Shown here: piece after piece, positions 32,141 to 46,240 of the stretch
Layout of the letters: each line of letters begins with the position of its first letter
How positions within the stretch are numbered: the first letter of the stretch is position 1
Assembly (NCBI GenBank): GCA_964035575.1
Contig: OZ037872.1
Coordinates: forward strand, 744,001 to 808,000
DNA: 64,000 nucleotides
From: Rhynchopus sp. YZ270_cl-10
Lineage: Eukaryota > Euglenozoa > Diplonemea > Diplonemida > Diplonemidae
Direction: 5' to 3'
Notes under the pieces: generated by a model
Seen by the model: only the letters and a program-made list of their open reading frames with translations
Told to the model about the DNA's origin: nothing
Databases searched by the model: none
Made by a program: the position numbers and the translations under genes

Positions 32141-35100
32141 CGCACTCGTTCTGTCGCGCTGTTTCGTGTGTCTAAAACGCACGCGTTCTATCGCGCTGTT
32201 TCGTGTGTCTAAAACGCACGCGTTCTATCGCGCTGTTTTCGTTTGTCTAAAACGCACGCGTTCTATCGCGCTGTTTTCGTGTGTCTAAAACGCACGCGTT
32301 CTCTGGCGCTGTTTTCGTGTGTCTAAAACGCACGCGTTCTATCGCGCTGTTTTCGTGTGTCTAAAACGCACGCGTTCTCTGGCGCTGTTTTCGTGTGTCT
32401 AAAACGCACGCGTTCTCTCGCGCTATTTCGTGTGTCTAAAACGCAAGCGTTCTATAGCGCTGTTTTCGTGTGTCTAAAACGCACTCGTTCTGTCGCGCTG
32501 TTTCGTGTGTCTAAAACGCACGCGTTCTATCGCGCTGTTTTCGTGTGTCTAAAACGCACGCGTTCTATCGCGCTGTTTTCGTGTGTCTAAAACGCACGCG
32601 TTCTATCGCGCTGTTTCGTGTGTCTAAAACGCACGCGTTCTATCGCGCTGTTTTCGTTTGTCTAAAACGCACGCGTTCTATCGCGCTGTTTTCGTGTGTC
32701 TAAAACGCACGCGTTCTATCGCGCTGTTTTCGTGTGTCTAAAACGCAAGCGTTCTATCGCGCTGTTTTCGTGTGTCTAAAACGCACGCGTTCTCTGGCGC
32801 TGTTTTCGTGTGTCTAAAACGCACGCGTTCTATCGCGCTGTTTCGTGTGTCTAAAACGCACGCGTTCTATCGCGCTGTTTTCGTTTGTCTAAAACGCACG
32901 CGTTCTATCGCGCTGTTTTCGTGTGTCTAAAACGCACGCGTTCTATCGCGCTGTTTTCGTGTGTCTAAAACGCAAGCGTTCTATCGCGCTGTTTTCGTGT
33001 GTCTAAAACGCAACCGTTCTATCGCGCTGTTTTCGTGTGTCTAAAACGCACGCGTTCTATCGCGCTGTTTTCGTGTGTCTAAAACGCACGCGTTCTATCG
33101 CGCTGTTTTCGTGTGTCTAAAACGCAAGCGTTCTATCGCGCTGTTTTCGTGTGTCTAAAACGCAAGCGTTCTATCGCGCTGTTTTCGTGTGTCTAAAACG
33201 CACGCGTTCTATCGCGCTGTTTTCGTGTGTCTAAAACGCAAGCGTTCTATCGCGCTGTTTTCGTGTGTCTAAAACGCAAGCGTTCTATCGCGCTGTTTTC
33301 GTGTGTCTAAAACGCAAGCGTTCTATCGCGCTGTTTTCGTGTGTCTAAAACGCACGCGTTCTATCGCGCTGTTTTCGTGTGTCTAAAACGCAAGCGTTCT
33401 ATCGCGCTGTTTTCGTGTGTCTAAAACTCACGCGTTCTATCGCGCTGTTTTCGTGTGTCTAAAACGCACGCGTTCTATCGCGCTGTTTTCGTGTGTCTAA
33501 AACTCACGCGTTCTATCGCGCTGTTTTCGTGTGTCTAAAACGCACGCGTTCTATCGCGCTGTTTTCGTGTGTCTAAAACGCAAGCGTTGTATCGCGCTGT
33601 TTTCGTGTGTCTAAAACGCAAGCGTTCTATCGCGCTGTTTTCGTGTGTCTAAAACGCAAGCGTTGTATCGCGCTGTTTTCGTTTGTCTAAAACGCAAGCG
33701 TTCTATCGCGCTGTTTTCGTGTGTCTAAAACGCAAGCGTTCTATCGCGCTGTTTTCGTGTGTCTAAAACGCAACCGTTCTATCGCGCTGTTTCGTGTGTC
33801 TAAAACGCAAGCGTTCTATCGCGCTGTTTTCGTGTGTCTAAAACTCACGCGTTCTATCGCGCTGTTTTCGTGTGTCTAAAACGCAACCGTTCTATCGCGC
33901 TGTTTTCGTGTGTCTAAAACGCAACCGTTCTATCGCGCTGTTTTCGTGTGTCTAAAACGCACGCGTTCTATCGCGCTGTTTTCGTGTGTCTAAAACGCAA
34001 CCGTTCTATCGCGCTGTTTTCGTGTGTCTAAAACGCACGCGTTCAATCGCGCTGTTTTCGTGTGTCTAAAACGCAAGCGTTGTATCGCGCTGTTTTCGTG
34101 TGTCTAAAACGCAAGCGTTGTATCGCGCTGTTTTCGTTTGTCTAAAACGCAAGCGTTCTATCGCGCTGTTTTCGTGTGTCTAAAACGCAAGCGTTCTGTC
34201 GCGCTGTTTCGTGTGTCTAAAACGCACGCGTTCTCTCGCGCTATTTCGTGTGTCTAAAACGCAACCGTTCTATCGCGCTGTTTCGTGTGTCTAAAACGCA
34301 AGCGTTCTATCGCGCTGTTTTCGTGTGTCTAAAACGCACGCGTTCTATCGCGCTGTTTTCGTGTGTCTAAAACGCAACCGTTGTATCGCGCTGTTTTAGT
34401 GTGTCTAAAACGCAAGCGTTCTATCGCGCTGTATTCGTGTGTCTAAAACGCACGCGTTCTATCGCGCTGTTTTCGTGTGTCTAAAACGCAAGCGTTGTAT
34501 CGCGCTGTTTTCGTGTGTCTAAAACGCAAGCGTTCTATCGCGCTGTTTTCGTGTGTCTAAAACTCACGCGTTCTATCGCGCTGTTTTCGTGTGTCTAAAA
34601 CGCACGCGTTCTATCGCGCTGTTTTCGTGTGTCTAAAACTCACGCGTTCTATCGCGCTGTTTTCGTGTGTCTAAAACGCAAGCGTTCTATCGCGCTGTTT
34701 TCGTGTGTCTAAAACGCAACCGTTCTATCGCGCTGTTTCGTGTGTCTAAAACGCAAGCGTTCTATCGCGCTGTTTTCGTGTGTCTAAAACTCACGCGTTC
34801 TATCGCGCTGTTTTCGTGTGTCTAAAACGCAAGCGTTCTATCGCGCTGTTTTCGTGTGTCTAAAACTCACGCGTTCTATCGCGCTGTTTTCGTGTGTCTA
34901 AAACGCACGCGTTCTATCGCGCTGTTTTCGTTTGTCTAAAACGCAAGCGTTCTATCGCGCTGTTTTCGTGTGTCTAAAACGCAAGCGTTCTATCGCGCTG
35001 TTTTCGTGTGTCTAAAACTCACGCGTTCTATCGCGCTGTTTTCGTGTGTCTAAAACGCACGCGTTCTATCGCGCTGTTTTCGTTTGTCTAAAACGCAAGC

Positions 35101-38100
35101 GTTCTATCGCGCTGTTTTCGTGTGTCTAAAACGCAACCGTTCTATCGCGCTGTTTTCGTGTGTCTAAAACTCACGCGTTCTATCGCGCTGTTTTCGTGTG
35201 TCTAAAACGCAAGCGTTCTATCGCGCTGTTTCGTGTGTCTAAAACGCAAGCGTTGTATCGCGCTGTTTTCGTGTGTCTAAAACGCAACCGTTCTATCGCG
35301 CTGTTTTCGTGTGTCTAAAACGCAAGCGTTGTATCGCGCTGTTTTCGTGTGTCTAAAACGCAACCGTTCTATCGCGCTGTTTTCGTGTGTCTAAAACGCA
35401 AGCGTTGTATCGCGCTGTTTTCGTGTGTCTAAAACGCAAGCGTTCTATCGCGCTGTTTTCGTGTGTCTAAAACGCAACCGTTCTATCGCGCTGTTTTCGT
35501 GTGTCTAAAACGCAAGCGTTCTATCGCGCTGTTTTCGTGTGTCTAAAACGCAAGCGTTCTATCGCGCTGTTTTCGTGTGTCTAAAACTCACGCGTTCTAT
35601 CGCGCTGTTTTCGTGTGTCTAAAACGCAAGCGTTCTATCGCGCTGTTTTCGTTTGTCTAAAACGCAAGCGTTCTATCGCGCTGTTTTCGTGTGTCTAAAA
35701 CGCAAGCGTTCTATCGCGCTGTTTTCGTGTGTCTAAAACGCACGCGTTCTATCGCGCTGTTTTCGTGTGTCTAAAACGCAAGCGTTCTATCGCGCTGTTT
35801 TCGTTTGTCTAAAACGCAAGCGTTCTATCGCGCTGTTTTCGTGTGTCTAAAACGCACGCGTTCTATCGCGCTGTTTTCGTGTGTCTAAAACGCAAGCGTT
35901 CTATCGCGCTGTTTTCGTTTGTCTAAAACGCAAGCGTTCTATCGCGCTGTTTTCGTGTGTCTAAAACGCAACCGTTCTATCGCGCTGTTTCGTGTGTCTA
36001 AAACGCAAGCGTTCTATCGCGCTGTTTTCGTGTGTCTAAAACGCAAGCGTTGTATCGCGCTGTTTTCGTGTGTCTAAAACGCAAGCGTTCTATCGCGCTG
36101 TTTTCGTTTGTCTAAAACGCAACCGTTCTATCGCGCTGTTTTCGTGTGTCTAAAACGCAAGCGTTCTATCGCGCTGTTTTCGTGTGTCTAAAACGCAACC
36201 GTTCTATCGCGCTGTTTTCGTGTGTCTAAAACGCACGCGTTCTATCGCGCTGTTTTCGTGTGTCTAAAACGCAAGCGTTCTATCGCGCTGTTTTCGTGTG
36301 TCTAAAACTCACGCGTTCTATCGCGCTGTTTTCGTGTGTCTAAAACGCAACCGTTCTATCGCGCTGTTTTCGTGTGTCTAAAACGCAAGCGTTCTATCGC
36401 GCTGTTTTCGTGTGTCTAAAACTCACGCGTTCTATCGCGCTGTTTTCGTGTGTCTAAAACGCACGCGTTCTATCGCGCTGTTTTCGTGTGTCTAAAACGC
36501 AAGCGTTCTATCGCGCTGTTTTCGTGTGTCTAAAACGCAAGCGTTCTATCGCGCTGTTTTCGTGAGTCTAAAACGCAACCGTTCTATCGCGCTGTTTTCG
36601 TGTGTCTAAAACGCAAGCGTTCTATCGCGCTGTTTTCGTGTGTCTAAAACGCAAGCGTTCTATCGCGCTGTTTTCGTGTGTCTAAAACTCACGCGTTCTA
36701 TCGCGCTGTTTTCGTGTGTCTAAAACGCACGCGTTCTATCGCGCTGTTTTCGTGTGTCTAAAACGCAAGCGTTCTATCGCGCTGTTTTCGTGTGTCTAAA
36801 ACGCAAGCGTTCTATCGCGCTGTTTTCGTTTGTCTAAAACGCAAGCGTTCTATCGCGCTGTTTTCGTGTGTCTAAAACGCAACCGTTCTATCGCGCTGTT
36901 TCGTGTGTCTAAAACGCAAGCGTTCTATCGCGCTGTTTTCGTGTGTCTAAAACGCAAGCGTTGTATCGCGCTGTTTTCGTGTGTCTAAAACGCAAGCGTT
37001 CTATCGCGCTGTTTTCGTGTGTCTAAAACGCAAGCGTTCTATCGCGCTGTTTTCGTGTGTCTAAAACGCAAGCGTTGTATCGCGCTGTTTTCGTGTGTCT
37101 AAAACGCAAGCGTTCTATCGCGCTGTTTTCGTGTGTCTAAAACGCAACCGTTCTATCGCGCTGTTTTCGTGTGTCTAAAACTCACGCGTTCTATCGCGCT
37201 GTTTTCGTGTGTCTAAAACTCACGCGTTCTATCGCGCTGTTTTCGTGTGTCTAAAACGCACGCGTTCTATCGCGCTGTTTTCGTTTGTCTAAAACGCAAG
37301 CGTTCTATCGCGCTGTTTTCGTGTGTCTAAAACGCAAGCGTTCTATCGCGCTGTTTTCGTGTGTCAAAAACGCACGCGTTCTATCGCGCTGTTTTCGTGT
37401 GTCTAAAACGCAAGCGTTGTATCGCGCTGTTTTCGTGTGTCTAAAACGCAAGCGTTCTATCGCGCTGTTTTCGTGTGTCTAAAACGCAAGCGTTCTATCG
37501 CGCTGTTTTCGTGTGTCTAAAACGCAAGCGTTCTATCGCGCTGTTTTCGTGTGTCTAAAACGCACGCGTTCTATCGCGCTGTTTTCGTGTGTCTAAAACG
37601 CAAGCGTTCTATCGCGCTGTTTTCGTGTGTCTAAAACTCACGCGTTCTATCGCGCTGTTTTCGTGTGTCTAAAACTCACGCGTTCTATCGCGCTGTTTTC
37701 GTGTGTCTAAAACGCACGCGTTCTATCGCGCTGTTTTCGTGTGTCTAAAACGCAAGCGTTCTATCGCGCTGTTTTCGTGTGTCTAAAACGCAAGCGTTCT
37801 ATCGCGCTGTTTTCGTGAGTCTAAAACGCAACCGTTCTATCGCGCTGTTTTCGTGTGTCTAAAACGCAAGCGTTCTATCGCGCTGTTTTCGTGTGTCTAA
37901 AACGCAAGCGTTCTATCGCGCTGTTTTCGTGTGTCTAAAACTCACGCGTTCTATCGCGCTGTTTTCGTGTGTCTAAAACGCACGCGTTCTATCGCGCTGT
38001 TTTCGTGTGTCTAAAACGCAAGCGTTCTATCGCGCTGTTTTCGTGTGTCTAAAACGCAAGCGTTCTATCGCGCTGTTTTCGTTTGTCTAAAACGCAAGCG

Positions 38101-39457
38101 TTCTATCGCGCTGTTTTCGTGTGTCTAAAACGCAACCGTTCTATCGCGCTGTTTCGTGTGTCTAAAACGCAAGCGTTCTATCGCGCTGTTTTCGTGTGTC
38201 TAAAACGCAAGCGTTGTATCGCGCTGTTTTCGTGTGTCTAAAACGCAAGCGTTCTATCGCGCTGTTTTCGTGTGTCTAAAACGCAAGCGTTCTATCGCGC
38301 TGTTTTCGTGTGTCTAAAACGCAAGCGTTGTATCGCGCTGTTTTCGTGTGTCTAAAACGCAATCGTTCTATCGCGCTGTTTTCGTGTGTCTAAAACGCAA
38401 GCGTTCTATCGCGCTGTTTTCGTGTGTCTAAAACGCAACCGTTCTATCGCGCTGTTTTCGTGTGTCTAAAACTCACGCGTTCTATCGCGCTGTTTTCGTG
38501 TGTCTAAAACTCACGCGTTCTATCGCGCTGTTTTCGTTTGTCTAAAACGCAAGCGTTCTATCGCGCTGTTTTCGTGTGTCTAAAACGCACGCGTTCTATC
38601 GCGCTGTTTTCGTTTGTCTAAAACGCAACCGTTCTATCGCGCTGTTTTCGTGTGTCTAAAACGCACGCGTTCTATCGCGCTGTTTTCGTTTGTCTAAAAC
38701 GCAAGCGTTCTATCGCGCTGTTTTCGTGTGTCTAAAACGCAAGCGTTCTATCGCGCTGTTTTCGTGTGTCAAAAACGCACGCGTTCTATCGCGCTGTTTT
38801 CGTGTGTCTAAAACGCAAGCGTTGTATCGCGCTGTTTTCGTGTGTCTAAAACGCAAGCGTTCTATCGCGCTGTTTTCGTGTGTCTAAAACGCAAGCGTTC
38901 TATCGCGCTGTTTTCGTGTGTCTAAAACGCACGCGTTCTATCGCGCTGTTTTCGTGTGTCTAAAACGCAAGCGTTCTATCGCGCTGTTTTCGTGTGTCTA
39001 AAACGCAAGCGTTCTATCGCGCTGTTTTCGTGTGTCTAAAACGCACGCGTTCTCTGGCGCTGTTTTCGTGTGTCTAAAACGCAAGCGTTCTATCGCGCTG
39101 TTTTCGTGTGTCTAAAACGCAAGCGTTCTATCGCGCTGTTTTCGTGTGTCTAAAACGCACGCGTTCTCTGGCGCTGTTTTCGTGTGTCTAAAACGCAACC
39201 GTTCTATCGCGCTGTTTTCGTGTGTCTAAAACGCATGCGTTCTATCGCGCTGTTTTCGTGTGTCTAAAACGCAAGCGTTCTATCGCGCTGTTTTCGTGTG
39301 TCTAAAACGCAAGCGTTCTATCGCGCTGTTTCGTGTGTCTAAAACGCACGCGTTCTATCGCGCTGTTTTCGTGTGTCTAAAACGCACGCGTTCTCTCGCG
39401 CTATTTCGTGTGTCTAAAACGCAAGCGTTCTATAGCGCTGTTTTCGTGTGTCTAAAA
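32141..39457 (+). repeat. Higher-order satellite block 3, shortened (about 7.3 kb)
   Basis: Markers: D 32141 and again 32480, single B 34396, A at 37360 and 38765, F 38358, C 39232. Only one B is present, so it looks like a long block that lost a B-to-B segment, plus a local duplication that doubled A. Confidence 0.65.
36400..39000 (+). repeat. Local tandem duplication inside block 3 (offset about 1.25-1.4 kb)
   Basis: Marker CGTGAGTC occurs at 36561 and 37814 (offset 1,253 bp) and marker A at 37360 and 38765 (offset 1,405 bp). The 152-bp difference is four monomers. The boundaries given are approximate. Confidence 0.5.
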
Positions 39458-42400
39458 CGCACTCGTTCTGTCGCGCTGTTTCGTGTGTCTAAAACGCACG
39501 CGTTCTATCGCGCTGTTTCGTGTGTCTAAAACGCACGCGTTCTATCGCGCTGTTTTCGTTTGTCTAAAACGCACGCGTTCTATCGCGCTGTTTTCGTGTG
39601 TCTAAAACGCACGCGTTCTCTGGCGCTGTTTTCGTGTGTCTAAAACGCACGCGTTCTATCGCGCTGTTTTCGTGTGTCTAAAACGCACGCGTTCTCTGGC
39701 GCTGTTTTCGTGTGTCTAAAACGCACGCGTTCTCTCGCGCTATTTCGTGTGTCTAAAACGCAAGCGTTCTATAGCGCTGTTTTCGTGTGTCTAAAACGCA
39801 CTCGTTCTGTCGCGCTGTTTCGTGTGTCTAAAACGCACGCGTTCTATCGCGCTGTTTTCGTGTGTCTAAAACGCACGCGTTCTATCGCGCTGTTTTCGTG
39901 TGTCTAAAACGCAAGCGTTCTATCGCGCTGTTTTCGTGTGTCTAAAACGCAACCGTTCTATCGCGCTGTTTTCGTGTGTCTAAAACGCACGCGTTCTATC
40001 GCGCTGTTTTCGTGTGTCTAAAACGCAAGCGTTCTATCGCGCTGTTTTCGTGTGTCTAAAACGCAACCGTTCTATCGCGCTGTTTTCGTGTGTCTAAAAC
40101 GCACGCGTTCTATCGCGCTGTTTTCGTGTGTCTAAAACGCACGCGTTCTATCGCGCTGTTTTCGTGTGTCTAAAACGCAAGCGTTCTATCGCGCTGTTTT
40201 CGTGTGTCTAAAACTCACGCGTTCTATCGCGCTGTTTTCGTGTGTCTAAAACGCACGCGTTCTATCGCGCTGTTTTCGTGTGTCTAAAACGCAAGCGTTG
40301 TATCGCGCTGTTTTCGTGTGTCTAAAACGCAAGCGTTCTATCGCGCTGTTTTCGTGTGTCTAAAACGCAAGCGTTGTATCGCGCTGTTTTCGTTTGTCTA
40401 AAACGCACGCGTTCTATCGCGCTGTTTCGTGTGTCTAAAACGCACGCGTTCTATCGCGCTGTTTTCGTTTGTCTAAAACGCACGCGTTCTATCGCGCTGT
40501 TTTCGTGTGTCTAAAACGCACGCGTTCTATCGCGCTGTTTTCGTGTGTCTAAAACGCAAGCGTTCTATCGCGCTGTTTTCGTGTGTCTAAAACGCACGCG
40601 TTCTCTGGCGCTGTTTTCGTGTGTCTAAAACGCACGCGTTCTATCGCGCTGTTTCGTGTGTCTAAAACGCACGCGTTCTATCGCGCTGTTTTCGTTTGTC
40701 TAAAACGCACGCGTTCTATCGCGCTGTTTTCGTGTGTCTAAAACGCACGCGTTCTATCGCGCTGTTTTCGTGTGTCTAAAACGCAAGCGTTCTATCGCGC
40801 TGTTTTCGTGTGTCTAAAACGCAACCGTTCTATCGCGCTGTTTTCGTGTGTCTAAAACGCACGCGTTCTATCGCGCTGTTTTCGTGTGTCTAAAACGCAC
40901 GCGTTCTATCGCGCTGTTTTCGTGTGTCTAAAACGCAAGCGTTCTATCGCGCTGTTTTCGTGTGTCTAAAACGCAAGCGTTCTATCGCGCTGTTTTCGTG
41001 TGTCTAAAACGCACGCGTTCTATCGCGCTGTTTTCGTGTGTCTAAAACGCAAGCGTTCTATCGCGCTGTTTTCGTGTGTCTAAAACGCAAGCGTTCTATC
41101 GCGCTGTTTTCGTGTGTCTAAAACGCAAGCGTTCTATCGCGCTGTTTTCGTGTGTCTAAAACGCACGCGTTCTATCGCGCTGTTTTCGTGTGTCTAAAAC
41201 GCAAGCGTTCTATCGCGCTGTTTTCGTGTGTCTAAAACTCACGCGTTCTATCGCGCTGTTTTCGTGTGTCTAAAACGCACGCGTTCTATCGCGCTGTTTT
41301 CGTGTGTCTAAAACGCAAGCGTTGTATCGCGCTGTTTTCGTGTGTCTAAAACGCAAGCGTTCTATCGCGCTGTTTTCGTGTGTCTAAAACGCAAGCGTTG
41401 TATCGCGCTGTTTTCGTTTGTCTAAAACGCAAGCGTTCTATCGCGCTGTTTTCGTGTGTCTAAAACGCAAGCGTTCTATCGCGCTGTTTTCGTGTGTCTA
41501 AAACGCAACCGTTCTATCGCGCTGTTTCGTGTGTCTAAAACGCAAGCGTTCTATCGCGCTGTTTTCGTGTGTCTAAAACTCACGCGTTCTATCGCGCTGT
41601 TTTCGTGTGTCTAAAACGCAACCGTTCTATCGCGCTGTTTTCGTGTGTCTAAAACGCAACCGTTCTATCGCGCTGTTTTCGTGTGTCTAAAACGCACGCG
41701 TTCTATCGCGCTGTTTTCGTGTGTCTAAAACGCAACCGTTCTATCGCGCTGTTTTCGTGTGTCTAAAACGCACGCGTTCAATCGCGCTGTTTTCGTGTGT
41801 CTAAAACGCAAGCGTTGTATCGCGCTGTTTTCGTGTGTCTAAAACGCAAGCGTTCTATCGCGCTGTTTTCGTGTGTCTAAAACGCAAGCGTTCTGTCGCG
41901 CTGTTTCGTGTGTCTAAAACGCACGCGTTCTCTCGCGCTATTTCGTGTGTCTAAAACGCAACCGTTCTATCGCGCTGTTTCGTGTGTCTAAAACGCAAGC
42001 GTTCTATCGCGCTGTTTTCGTGTGTCTAAAACGCACGCGTTCTATCGCGCTGTTTTCGTGTGTCTAAAACGCAACCGTTGTATCGCGCTGTTTTAGTGTG
42101 TCTAAAACGCAAGCGTTCTATCGCGCTGTATTCGTGTGTCTAAAACGCACGCGTTCTATCGCGCTGTTTTCGTGTGTCTAAAACGCAAGCGTTGTATCGC
42201 GCTGTTTTCGTGTGTCTAAAACGCAAGCGTTCTATCGCGCTGTTTTCGTGTGTCTAAAACTCACGCGTTCTATCGCGCTGTTTTCGTGTGTCTAAAACGC
42301 ACGCGTTCTATCGCGCTGTTTTCGTGTGTCTAAAACTCACGCGTTCTATCGCGCTGTTTTCGTGTGTCTAAAACGCAAGCGTTCTATCGCGCTGTTTTCG

Positions 42401-45400
42401 TGTGTCTAAAACGCAACCGTTCTATCGCGCTGTTTCGTGTGTCTAAAACGCAAGCGTTCTATCGCGCTGTTTTCGTGTGTCTAAAACTCACGCGTTCTAT
42501 CGCGCTGTTTTCGTTTGTCTAAAACGCAAGCGTTCTATCGCGCTGTTTTCGTGTGTCTAAAACTCACGCGTTCTATCGCGCTGTTTTCGTGTGTCTAAAA
42601 CGCAAGCGTTCTATCGCGCTGTTTTCGTGTGTCTAAAACTCACGCGTTCTATCGCGCTGTTTTCGTGTGTCTAAAACGCACGCGTTCTATCGCGCTGTTT
42701 TCGTTTGTCTAAAACGCAAGCGTTCTATCGCGCTGTTTTCGTGTGTCTAAAACGCAAGCGTTCTATCGCGCTGTTTTCGTGTGTCTAAAACTCACGCGTT
42801 CTATCGCGCTGTTTTCGTGTGTCTAAAACGCACGCGTTCTATCGCGCTGTTTTCGTTTGTCTAAAACGCAAGCGTTCTATCGCGCTGTTTTCGTGTGTCT
42901 AAAACGCAACCGTTCTATCGCGCTGTTTTCGTGTGTCTAAAACTCACGCGTTCTATCGCGCTGTTTTCGTGTGTCTAAAACGCAAGCGTTCTATCGCGCT
43001 GTTTCGTGTGTCTAAAACGCAAGCGTTGTATCGCGCTGTTTTCGTGTGTCTAAAACGCAACCGTTCTATCGCGCTGTTTTCGTGTGTCTAAAACGCAAGC
43101 GTTGTATCGCGCTGTTTTCGTGTGTCTAAAACGCAACCGTTCTATCGCGCTGTTTTCGTGTGTCTAAAACGCAAGCGTTGTATCGCGCTGTTTTCGTGTG
43201 TCTAAAACGCAAGCGTTCTATCGCGCTGTTTTCGTGTGTCTAAAACGCAACCGTTCTATCGCGCTGTTTTCGTGTGTCTAAAACGCAAGCGTTCTATCGC
43301 GCTGTTTTCGTGTGTCTAAAACGCAAGCGTTCTATCGCGCTGTTTTCGTGTGTCTAAAACTCACGCGTTCTATCGCGCTGTTTTCGTGTGTCTAAAACGC
43401 ACGCGTTCTATCGCGCTGTTTTCGTGTGTCTAAAACGCAAGCGTTCTATCGCGCTGTTTTCGTTTGTCTAAAACGCAAGCGTTCTATCGCGCTGTTTTCG
43501 TGTGTCTAAAACGCAAGCGTTCTATCGCGCTGTTTTCGTGTGTCTAAAACGCACGCGTTCTATCGCGCTGTTTTCGTGTGTCTAAAACGCAAGCGTTCTA
43601 TCGCGCTGTTTTCGTTTGTCTAAAACGCAAGCGTTCTATCGCGCTGTTTTCGTGTGTCTAAAACGCACGCGTTCTATCGCGCTGTTTTCGTGTGTCTAAA
43701 ACGCAAGCGTTCTATCGCGCTGTTTTCGTTTGTCTAAAACGCAAGCGTTCTATCGCGCTGTTTTCGTGTGTCTAAAACGCAACCGTTCTATCGCGCTGTT
43801 TCGTGTGTCTAAAACGCAAGCGTTCTATCGCGCTGTTTTCGTGTGTCTAAAACGCAAGCGTTGTATCGCGCTGTTTTCGTGTGTCTAAAACGCAAGCGTT
43901 CTATCGCGCTGTTTTCGTTTGTCTAAAACGCAACCGTTCTATCGCGCTGTTTTCGTGTGTCTAAAACGCAAGCGTTCTATCGCGCTGTTTTCGTGTGTCT
44001 AAAACGCAACCGTTCTATCGCGCTGTTTTCGTGTGTCTAAAACGCACGCGTTCTATCGCGCTGTTTTCGTGTGTCTAAAACGCAAGCGTTCTATCGCGCT
44101 GTTTTCGTGTGTCTAAAACTCACGCGTTCTATCGCGCTGTTTTCGTGTGTCTAAAACGCAACCGTTCTATCGCGCTGTTTTCGTGTGTCTAAAACGCAAG
44201 CGTTCTATCGCGCTGTTTTCGTGTGTCTAAAACTCACGCGTTCTATCGCGCTGTTTTCGTGTGTCTAAAACGCACGCGTTCTATCGCGCTGTTTTCGTGT
44301 GTCTAAAACGCAAGCGTTCTATCGCGCTGTTTTCGTGTGTCTAAAACGCAAGCGTTCTATCGCGCTGTTTTCGTGAGTCTAAAACGCAACCGTTCTATCG
44401 CGCTGTTTTCGTGTGTCTAAAACGCAAGCGTTCTATCGCGCTGTTTTCGTGTGTCTAAAACGCAAGCGTTCTATCGCGCTGTTTTCGTGTGTCTAAAACT
44501 CACGCGTTCTATCGCGCTGTTTTCGTGTGTCTAAAACGCACGCGTTCTATCGCGCTGTTTTCGTGTGTCTAAAACGCAAGCGTTCTATCGCGCTGTTTTC
44601 GTGTGTCTAAAACGCAAGCGTTCTATCGCGCTGTTTTCGTTTGTCTAAAACGCAAGCGTTCTATCGCGCTGTTTTCGTGTGTCTAAAACGCAACCGTTCT
44701 ATCGCGCTGTTTCGTGTGTCTAAAACGCAAGCGTTCTATCGCGCTGTTTTCGTGTGTCTAAAACGCAAGCGTTGTATCGCGCTGTTTTCGTGTGTCTAAA
44801 ACGCAAGCGTTCTATCGCGCTGTTTTCGTGTGTCTAAAACGCAAGCGTTCTATCGCGCTGTTTTCGTGTGTCTAAAACGCAAGCGTTGTATCGCGCTGTT
44901 TTCGTGTGTCTAAAACGCAATCGTTCTATCGCGCTGTTTTCGTGTGTCTAAAACGCAAGCGTTCTATCGCGCTGTTTTCGTGTGTCTAAAACGCAACCGT
45001 TCTATCGCGCTGTTTTCGTGTGTCTAAAACTCACGCGTTCTATCGCGCTGTTTTCGTGTGTCTAAAACTCACGCGTTCTATCGCGCTGTTTTCGTGTGTC
45101 TAAAACGCACGCGTTCTATCGCGCTGTTTTCGTTTGTCTAAAACGCAAGCGTTCTATCGCGCTGTTTTCGTGTGTCTAAAACGCAAGCGTTCTATCGCGC
45201 TGTTTTCGTGTGTCAAAAACGCACGCGTTCTATCGCGCTGTTTTCGTGTGTCTAAAACGCAAGCGTTGTATCGCGCTGTTTTCGTGTGTCTAAAACGCAA
45301 GCGTTCTATCGCGCTGTTTTCGTGTGTCTAAAACGCAAGCGTTCTATCGCGCTGTTTTCGTGTGTCTAAAACGCAAGCGTTCTATCGCGCTGTTTTCGTG

Positions 45401-46240
45401 TGTCTAAAACGCACGCGTTCTATCGCGCTGTTTTCGTGTGTCTAAAACGCAAGCGTTCTATCGCGCTGTTTTCGTGTGTCTAAAACGCAAGCGTTCTATC
45501 GCGCTGTTTTCGTGTGTCTAAAACGCACGCGTTCTCTGGCGCTGTTTTCGTGTGTCTAAAACGCAAGCGTTCTATCGCGCTGTTTTCGTGTGTCTAAAAC
45601 GCAAGCGTTCTATCGCGCTGTTTTCGTGTGTCTAAAACGCACGCGTTCTCTGGCGCTGTTTTCGTGTGTCTAAAACGCAACCGTTCTATCGCGCTGTTTT
45701 CGTGTGTCTAAAACGCATGCGTTCTATCGCGCTGTTTTCGTGTGTCTAAAACGCAAGCGTTCTATCGCGCTGTTTTCGTGTGTCTAAAACGCAAGCGTTC
45801 TATCGCGCTGTTTCGTGTGTCTAAAACGCACGCGTTCTCTCGCGCTATTTCGTGTGTCTAAAACGCAAGCGTTCTATAGCGCTGTTTTCGTGTGTCTAAA
45901 ACGCACGCGTTCTATCGCGCTGTTTTCGTGTGTCTAAAACGCACGCGTTCTATCGCGCTGTTTTCGTGTGTCTAAAACGCACGCGTTCTATCGCGCTGTT
46001 TCGTGTGTCTAAAACGCACGCGTTCTATCGCGCTGTTTTCGTTTGTCTAAAACGCACGCGTTCTATCGCGCTGTTTTCGTGTGTCTAAAACGCACGCGTT
46101 CTCTGGCGCTGTTTTCGTGTGTCTAAAACGCACGCGTTCTATCGCGCTGTTTCGTGTGTCTAAAACGCACGCGTTCTCTCGCGCTATTTCGTGTGTCTAA
46201 AACGCAAGCGTTCTATAGCGCTGTTTTCGTGTGTCTAAAA
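39458..46240 (+). repeat. Higher-order satellite block 4, shortened (about 6.8 kb)
   Basis: Markers: D 39458 and 39797, single B 42093, F 44916, A 45209, C 45714. Its A-C-D end matches the end of block 1 at an offset of exactly 26,048 bp (A 19161/45209, C 19666/45714, D 20193/46241, F 18868/44916). Confidence 0.65.
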
